64,000 nt of DNA from assembly GCF_934525195.1 (NCBI RefSeq), contig NZ_CAKSZA010000002.1:1-64000 (forward strand), written 5' to 3'. Source of the stretch: an uncultured Eubacterium sp. Lineage in GTDB: Bacteria > Bacillota > Clostridia > Oscillospirales > Acutalibacteraceae. Positions 59,912 through 64,000 of this stretch are shown here, one piece after another. Positions within the stretch are counted from its first letter, which is position 1. Each line of letters begins with the position of its first letter. The notes beneath the pieces were generated by a model. That model had not been told where the DNA came from, did no database searches, and worked only from the letters and a program-made list of their open reading frames with translations. Both the position numbers and the translations under genes were made by a program.

Positions 59912-61255
59912 ATGTCATTGAAATTTAATTCAAAATACAGTGAATCTATTGTATCTCCTGCCGACATTGAGGCAATCGCTCCAAAGGCAGTTGAGGCTAT
60001 GGATACACTTATGTCAAAAACAGGTGAGGGCAATGACTTTTTAGGTTGGATTGACCTCCCTACAAACTACGATAAGGAAGAATTCGACAGAATCAAGAAG
60101 TCAGCCGAATATGTCAAGAAAAATGCGGATGTTCTTATTGTTATCGGTATCGGCGGTTCTTATCTCGGAGCAAGAGCTGTTATCGAGGCTGTAAAGTCTT
60201 ATAACTACAATCTTCTTGCAAAGGATACACCTCAGATTTACTTTATCGGTAATTCTATCAGCCCGTCAAGTCTTAACGAAATCGTTAGCCTTTGTGACGG
60301 CAAGGATGTTTGCGTAAATGTTATTTCAAAGAGCGGAACAACAACCGAACCTGCTATTGCTTTCAGAGTTTTCAGAGAACTCATCAACAGCAGATATTCA
60401 AAGGAAGAAGCCGCAAAGAGAATTTTCTGCACAACTGATGCCAACAAGGGCACACTCAAGGAACTTGCAGATAAGGAAGGCTACGAAACATTCGTCGTTC
60501 CTGATGATGTAGGCGGTAGATTTTCTGTTTTGACAGCAGTTGGTTTGCTTCCTATTGCTGTTGCAGGTATTGATATTGACGAGCTTATGCTTGGTGCAAG
60601 AACTGCACAAAACGAACTTTGCGATACAGACCTTGAAAAGAACGCTGCTCTTAAATATGCCGCAGTAAGAAACTGCTTCTACAACAAGGGCAAGAAAATG
60701 GAATGTTTCGTTTCGTACGAACCTAATATGACAATGTTCAACGAATGGCTCAAACAACTCTTTGGCGAGAGTGAGGGCAAGGACGGCAAGGGCTTGTTCC
60801 CTGTATCTTGCGTATTCTCAACCGACCTTCATTCGCTTGGTCAGTATATTCAAGAGTCAGGCGCTGACAAGATGTTTGAAACCGTTGTTAAATTCAATAA
60901 TTGCCTTAACGACTATGTTATCGACGAGCAAAAGGGCAATATTGACGGCCTTAACTTCCTTGCAGGTGAAAAGATGAGCGTTGTAAACGATAAGGCAAGA
61001 CTCGGCACATTGCTTGCTCACACAGAGGGTGGTGTTGGCAACCTTATCATCGAGGCTGACAAACTCGGAGCAGAAGAAATCGGTTATCTTATTTACTTCT
61101 TTGAAAAGGCTTGTGCCATTTCAGGTTATATTCTCGGAGTAAATCCGTTTAACCAACCCGGCGTAGAAAGCTACAAAAAGAATATGTTTGCTTTGCTTGG
61201 CAAACCGGGCTATGAAAGCGAAAAAGAAAAACTTGAAAAACAATTAGATTTATGA
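59912..61255 (+). CDS. pgi: Glucose-6-phosphate isomerase
   Basis: This 447-residue glycolytic enzyme interconverts glucose 6-phosphate and fructose 6-phosphate. The phosphate-binding stretch is IGIGGSYLGARAV near residue 76, and ISKSGTTTEPAIAFR near 137 and VGGRFSVLTAVGLLP near 200 are the other signature blocks. The length fits the short bacterial class. AGAGGT lies before the ATG. It is followed by a small P-loop protein 43 bases downstream in the same direction. Confidence 0.97.
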   Translation: MSLKFNSKYSESIVSPADIEAIAPKAVEAMDTLMSKTGEGNDFLGWIDLPTNYDKEEFDRIKKSAEYVKKNADVLIVIGIGGSYLGARAVIEAVKSYNYNLLAKDTPQIYFIGNSISPSSLNEIVSLCDGKDVCVNVISKSGTTTEPAIAFRVFRELINSRYSKEEAAKRIFCTTDANKGTLKELADKEGYETFVVPDDVGGRFSVLTAVGLLPIAVAGIDIDELMLGARTAQNELCDTDLEKNAALKYAAVRNCFYNKGKKMECFVSYEPNMTMFNEWLKQLFGESEGKDGKGLFPVSCVFSTDLHSLGQYIQESGADKMFETVVKFNNCLNDYVIDEQKGNIDGLNFLAGEKMSVVNDKARLGTLLAHTEGGVGNLIIEADKLGAEEIGYLIYFFEKACAISGYILGVNPFNQPGVESYKKNMFALLGKPGYESEKEKLEKQLDL

Positions 61256-61298
61256 TAATATATAAAAAAGATCATATTTCTTACAGGAGGAATAAATA

Positions 61299-61715
61299 AT
61301 GATTAAACTTATCATCGGTAATAAAGGCGCAGGAAAAACAAAGAAGCTTATTGATTTGGTAAATTCCTGTGTAGAGAATTCTGACGGAAATATCGTTTGC
61401 ATCGAGAAAGAACCAAAACTTACATACGATATTTCATCAAAGGCTCGTTTGCTTGAAACAGAAACTTACGGAATCAATGGCCATAAGGCATTCTATGGTT
61501 TCCTTGCAGGCATTTGCGCAGGCAATTACGATGTTACAGATATTCTTATTGATGCCACATTCAAGATTGTTGGCAGAGAGTACGAAAAGCTCCCTCAGTT
61601 CTTTGAGATGCTTTCAGGTTTAAGTGAGGCTTCGGATGTAAACTTCTATTTCACAATCAGCTGTGATAAAGAAGATCTTCCGGTTGAAATCTTCGATTAT
61701 TGCGAAGAAGCGTAA
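61299..61715 (+). CDS. Small P-loop protein of unknown function
   Basis: This 138-residue protein opens with MIKLIIGNKGAGKTKKLID, a classical Walker A motif at residues 7-14. A possible Walker B lies in DVTDILIDATFKI near residue 85. No further domain was recognised. It resembles a twitching-type or ATP-binding hypothetical protein common in Clostridia. AGGAGG precedes the ATG. It follows pgi directly and ends with a terminator, so it is probably co-transcribed with pgi. Confidence 0.8.
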   Translation: MIKLIIGNKGAGKTKKLIDLVNSCVENSDGNIVCIEKEPKLTYDISSKARLLETETYGINGHKAFYGFLAGICAGNYDVTDILIDATFKIVGREYEKLPQFFEMLSGLSEASDVNFYFTISCDKEDLPVEIFDYCEEA

Positions 61716-61722
61716 AAATTAT

Positions 61723-61755
61723 GGCACACTTGGCGACGAGTGTGCCTATTTTTTT
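61723..61755 (+). terminator. Terminator after the P-loop gene
   Basis: GGCACACT (61723-61730) pairs with AGTGTGCC (61739-61746) around an 8-base loop, followed by TATTTTTTT. Confidence 0.9.
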
Positions 61756-61766
61756 AAATTTTACTA

Positions 61767-61795
61767 TTGACAAAAAAGCTCTTTATATATATAAT
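61767..61795 (+). promoter_or_regulatory. Promoter of yceD-rpmF
   Basis: TTGACA (61767-61772) and TATAAT (61790-61795) are consensus elements with 17-base spacing, just after the terminator of the P-loop gene. Confidence 0.85.
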
Positions 61796-61824
61796 ATCTA
61801 AAGTGCAAACATGAGGTGAACTGT

Positions 61825-62328
61825 ATGCAACTTGATTTTACAAATCTTCTTAATTCATCGGCTGATGAAATCAATATAGATTATCACGCAAAAACCGATG
61901 ATTTTATGTATAGCACCTATAAACCACTCAAAAACGGTGTTGATATAAAAGGAAGAGCTTATCAAAAAGTCGGGGTTGTGTATCTTGACCTTGATGTTAA
62001 CTTTGACTTTTTCGGTGTGTGCGACAGATGTGCCGACGACATCGAAAGAAGATATGATTTTTCTCTTAGCAAAATCATTGTCAGCGCAATGAAAAACGAA
62101 AATGATGATTACGATGATTATATCGTTGTTGAAAACAATGTGCTTGACCTTGATGAACTCGTTAATGAGGAAATTCAGTTGTTTTTGCCGGCAAAGATGC
62201 TTTGTAAAGAAGACTGCAAGGGATTGTGTCAAAAATGCGGCAAAAATTTAAATTACGAAAAATGCGAATGTGCAAAGGATGTTGACCCAAGGTTGGCTGC
62301 TTTGGCAGATTTGCTGATTGATGAGTAA
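61825..62328 (+). CDS. yceD: YceD/DUF177 protein, upstream of rpmF
   Basis: This 167-residue protein of the DUF177 family has the conserved CDRCADDIERRYDF in the middle and a cysteine cluster near the C-terminus (CKEDCKGLCQKCGKNLNYEKCEC). These suggest metal binding. The ATG at 61825, behind GAGGTG (61814-61819), is preferred over a GTG at 61816. It precedes rpmF by 35 bases, as in very many bacteria. The homologues have been tied to rRNA processing or ribosome assembly. Confidence 0.9.
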   Translation: MQLDFTNLLNSSADEINIDYHAKTDDFMYSTYKPLKNGVDIKGRAYQKVGVVYLDLDVNFDFFGVCDRCADDIERRYDFSLSKIIVSAMKNENDDYDDYIVVENNVLDLDELVNEEIQLFLPAKMLCKEDCKGLCQKCGKNLNYEKCECAKDVDPRLAALADLLIDE

Positions 62329-62363
62329 ACTAACTTGTTTTTATAATAAGGAGGAAATTAAAA

Positions 62364-62543
62364 ATGGCAGTACCAGCAAGAAGAACAGGTAAAGCAAGAA
62401 AGAATAAGAGACGTTCAAGCGTTTGGAAGGCAGAAGCTCCAACACTTGTAAAGTGCCCAAAGTGTTCTGAATACACAGTTCCACACAAGGTATGTGCAAG
62501 CTGTGGCTATTACAATGGCGAAGAAGTTATCAGCAAGGACTAA
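62364..62543 (+). CDS. rpmF: 50S ribosomal protein L32
   Basis: This 59-residue ribosomal protein begins MAVPARRTGKARKNKRRS, typical for L32. It has a zinc ribbon made of CPKC (residues 31-34) and CASC (44-47), so this is the zinc-binding form of the protein. AAGGAGG precedes the ATG. It is part of the yceD-rpmF unit and ends just before a terminator. Confidence 0.97.
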   Translation: MAVPARRTGKARKNKRRSSVWKAEAPTLVKCPKCSEYTVPHKVCASCGYYNGEEVISKD

Positions 62544-62556
62544 TTATTTGAGCATT

Positions 62557-62583
62557 GGCGACTTTATTTAAGTCGCCTTTCTT
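62557..62583 (+). terminator. Terminator after rpmF
   Basis: GGCGACTT (62557-62564) pairs with AAGTCGCC (62570-62577) around a 5-base loop, followed by TTTCTT. The tail is short, so readthrough into der is possible. Confidence 0.7.
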
Positions 62584-62602
62584 GTTATAAGGAGGTTTTT
62601 AT

Positions 62603-63934
62603 ATGGCAAAACCCGTTGTGGCTATTGTCGGCAGACCGAATGTCGGCAAATCTACATTGTTTAATAAGTTAATAGGCTCAAGACTTTCTATTGTAGATGA
62701 CACTCCCGGTGTAACAAGAGATAGGATTTATGGCGATTGTGAATGGCTAAATCACAATTTTTTGCTTGTTGATACAGGAGGTATTGAGCCGTACAGCACA
62801 GATGTAATTCTATCCCAAATGCGTACTCAAGCAGAAATTGCTATCGAAACTGCTGATGTAATTATTCTTGTTACGGATTTGAAATGCGGCGTTGTTGCCT
62901 CTGATATGGAAGTTGCCTCAATGCTTCAAAAGAGCAATAAACCTATTGTGCTTTGCGTAAATAAGTGCGACAGTATCGGTGCACCTGACCCTGAATTTTA
63001 TGAATTCTACAATCTTGGTTTGGGCGACCCTATTGCCGTTTCTTCAGTTCACGGTCACGGCACAGGTGATTTGCTCGATGAAGTTATCAAATTTTTCCCT
63101 GAACAAGAAGAGGAAGAGGTTGAGGACGAGGAAATTATCAATGTTGCTGTTATTGGCAAACCAAATGTCGGCAAATCATCGCTTATAAATCGTATCAGCG
63201 GTACGGACAGAGCGATTGTCAGCAATATTGCCGGCACAACAAGAGATACAACAGATACCTATATTGAGAATAAATACGGCAAGTTTAATTTTATTGATAC
63301 TGCGGGACTTCGCAGAAAAAGCCGTGTGAATGACAGCATTGAAAAATATAGCATTATCCGTGCCAGAATGGCTGTTGAAAGAGCTAATGTATGTGTTATT
63401 ATGATTGACGCAACAGAAGGCTTTACAGAGCAGGACAGCAAGGTTGCAGGCATTGCAATCGAACAGGGTAAGGCTTGTATTATTGCGGTTAATAAATGGG
63501 ACGCTGTTGAAAAAGACGGCAACACTATGAAAGAGTTTAGAGAAAAACTTTCTGTTGATTTTTCATTTATGAGCTATGCGCCATTTATTTTCATTTCTGC
63601 AAAAACAGGCATTCGTATTGACAAACTTTATGAAATGATTGTTCATGTTCATTCTCAAAACTCAATGCGTATTTCAACAGGCAAACTCAATGAAGTTCTC
63701 GGAATTGCTACCGCAAGAGTTCAACCGCCTACCGATAAGGGAAAGCGTCTTAAAATTTACTATATGACTCAGGCGTCTACAAGACCGCCTACATTTGTTT
63801 TCTTTGTAAACAACAGCGAACTTTTCCATTTTTCATATCAAAGATATTTGGAAAATCAAATCAGAGAAATTTTCGGTCTTGACGGAACTCCTGTTAGATT
63901 TATCGTCAGAGAAAGAAATGAGGGTAAAAAGTGA
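62603..63934 (+). CDS. der: Ribosome biogenesis GTPase Der (EngA)
   Basis: This 443-residue tandem GTPase is needed for 50S assembly. The first G domain has GRPNVGKST (residues 10-18), DTPGVTR and NKCD. The second G domain has GKPNVGKSS near residue 185, DTAGLRR near 231 and NKWD near 297. A C-terminal KH-like domain ends in a basic tail. AAGGAGG precedes the ATG. It overlaps plsY by four bases (GTGA), pointing to coupling. Confidence 0.98.
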   Translation: MAKPVVAIVGRPNVGKSTLFNKLIGSRLSIVDDTPGVTRDRIYGDCEWLNHNFLLVDTGGIEPYSTDVILSQMRTQAEIAIETADVIILVTDLKCGVVASDMEVASMLQKSNKPIVLCVNKCDSIGAPDPEFYEFYNLGLGDPIAVSSVHGHGTGDLLDEVIKFFPEQEEEEVEDEEIINVAVIGKPNVGKSSLINRISGTDRAIVSNIAGTTRDTTDTYIENKYGKFNFIDTAGLRRKSRVNDSIEKYSIIRARMAVERANVCVIMIDATEGFTEQDSKVAGIAIEQGKACIIAVNKWDAVEKDGNTMKEFREKLSVDFSFMSYAPFIFISAKTGIRIDKLYEMIVHVHSQNSMRISTGKLNEVLGIATARVQPPTDKGKRLKIYYMTQASTRPPTFVFFVNNSELFHFSYQRYLENQIREIFGLDGTPVRFIVRERNEGKK

Positions 63935-64000
63935 TAGCTTTCAAATTTATCATTATCGCCGTAATTTCGTATTTGCTCGGCAGTCTTAATTTTGGCGTTA
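63931..64000 (+). CDS. plsY: Glycerol-3-phosphate acyltransferase PlsY, N-terminal part
   Basis: The frame begins with GTG at 63931, overlapping the der stop, and runs off the window after 23 codons. The visible start has one hydrophobic helix and the segment SYLLGSLNFGV, which matches the first conserved motif of PlsY enzymes (YLLGSxxFG). The der-plsY order is common in Firmicutes. Only the first membrane segment is present, so the call rests on the motif and context. Confidence 0.75.
   Translation, partial: MIAFKFIIIAVISYLLGSLNFGV

Noticed and set aside
1..64000. CRISPR arrays, tRNA genes and rRNA genes
   Set aside because: No regularly spaced repeats, cloverleaf-like sequences or rRNA segments were recognised in any intergenic region.

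Overview
The window looks like chromosome from a low-GC, spore-forming Clostridia species, most likely a gut Ruminococcaceae/Oscillospiraceae relative. The reasons are spoIVA beside a SPOCS/LysM spore-coat gene, a DUF1540 peptide, Firmicute-style AGGAGG ribosome sites, sigma-A promoters with 17-base spacers, and plant-sugar catabolism. This placement is inferred from gene content; no rRNA or tRNA gene was seen.

Positions 1-7.8 kb are accessory. They hold a YczE-like membrane protein behind a hairpin-terminator leader, a decayed transposase region, a TetR regulator with an oleate hydratase, and an AraC regulator divergent from xylA-xylB (xylose to xylulose 5-phosphate). Positions 7.9-24.0 kb are one minus-strand operon of 13 tightly packed genes for rhamnose-containing plant glycosides: GH43, GH1 and GH78 glycosidases, four membrane-tethered hydrolases, a GPH-type sugar symporter, two NAD-epimerase-like proteins (one frameshifted) and rhaB-rhaA-rhaD. 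A divergent TetR gene and a palindrome inside the operon promoter suggest its control.

Positions 24.7-31 kb are a patchwork: a MATE exporter with a terminator-type leader, MgtC, YjbR, a truncated polymorphic-toxin end with possible immunity proteins, and remnants of a conjugative element. A secreted LRR protein follows.

From 32.6 kb to the end the window is core genome: topoisomerase IV subunits, secG, a DEDDh exonuclease, a class A PBP, ruvX, an M50 protease, a radical-SAM pair, rplS with its leader, rbgA, rnhB, yraN, thrC, tig-clpP-clpX, the SPOCS/LysM-spoIVA pair, a GHL10-type lipoprotein, mtaB, a D-Ala-D-Ala carboxypeptidase, pgi, a small P-loop protein, yceD-rpmF, der and the start of plsY.

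The most unusual signals are the GWGPF motif shared by three unrelated tethered hydrolases in the rhamnoside operon, the loss of the acid/base glutamate in its GH1 enzyme, its operator inside the promoter spacer, a treble-clef-like tail on an epimerase, and two efflux or membrane genes with attenuator-like leaders.
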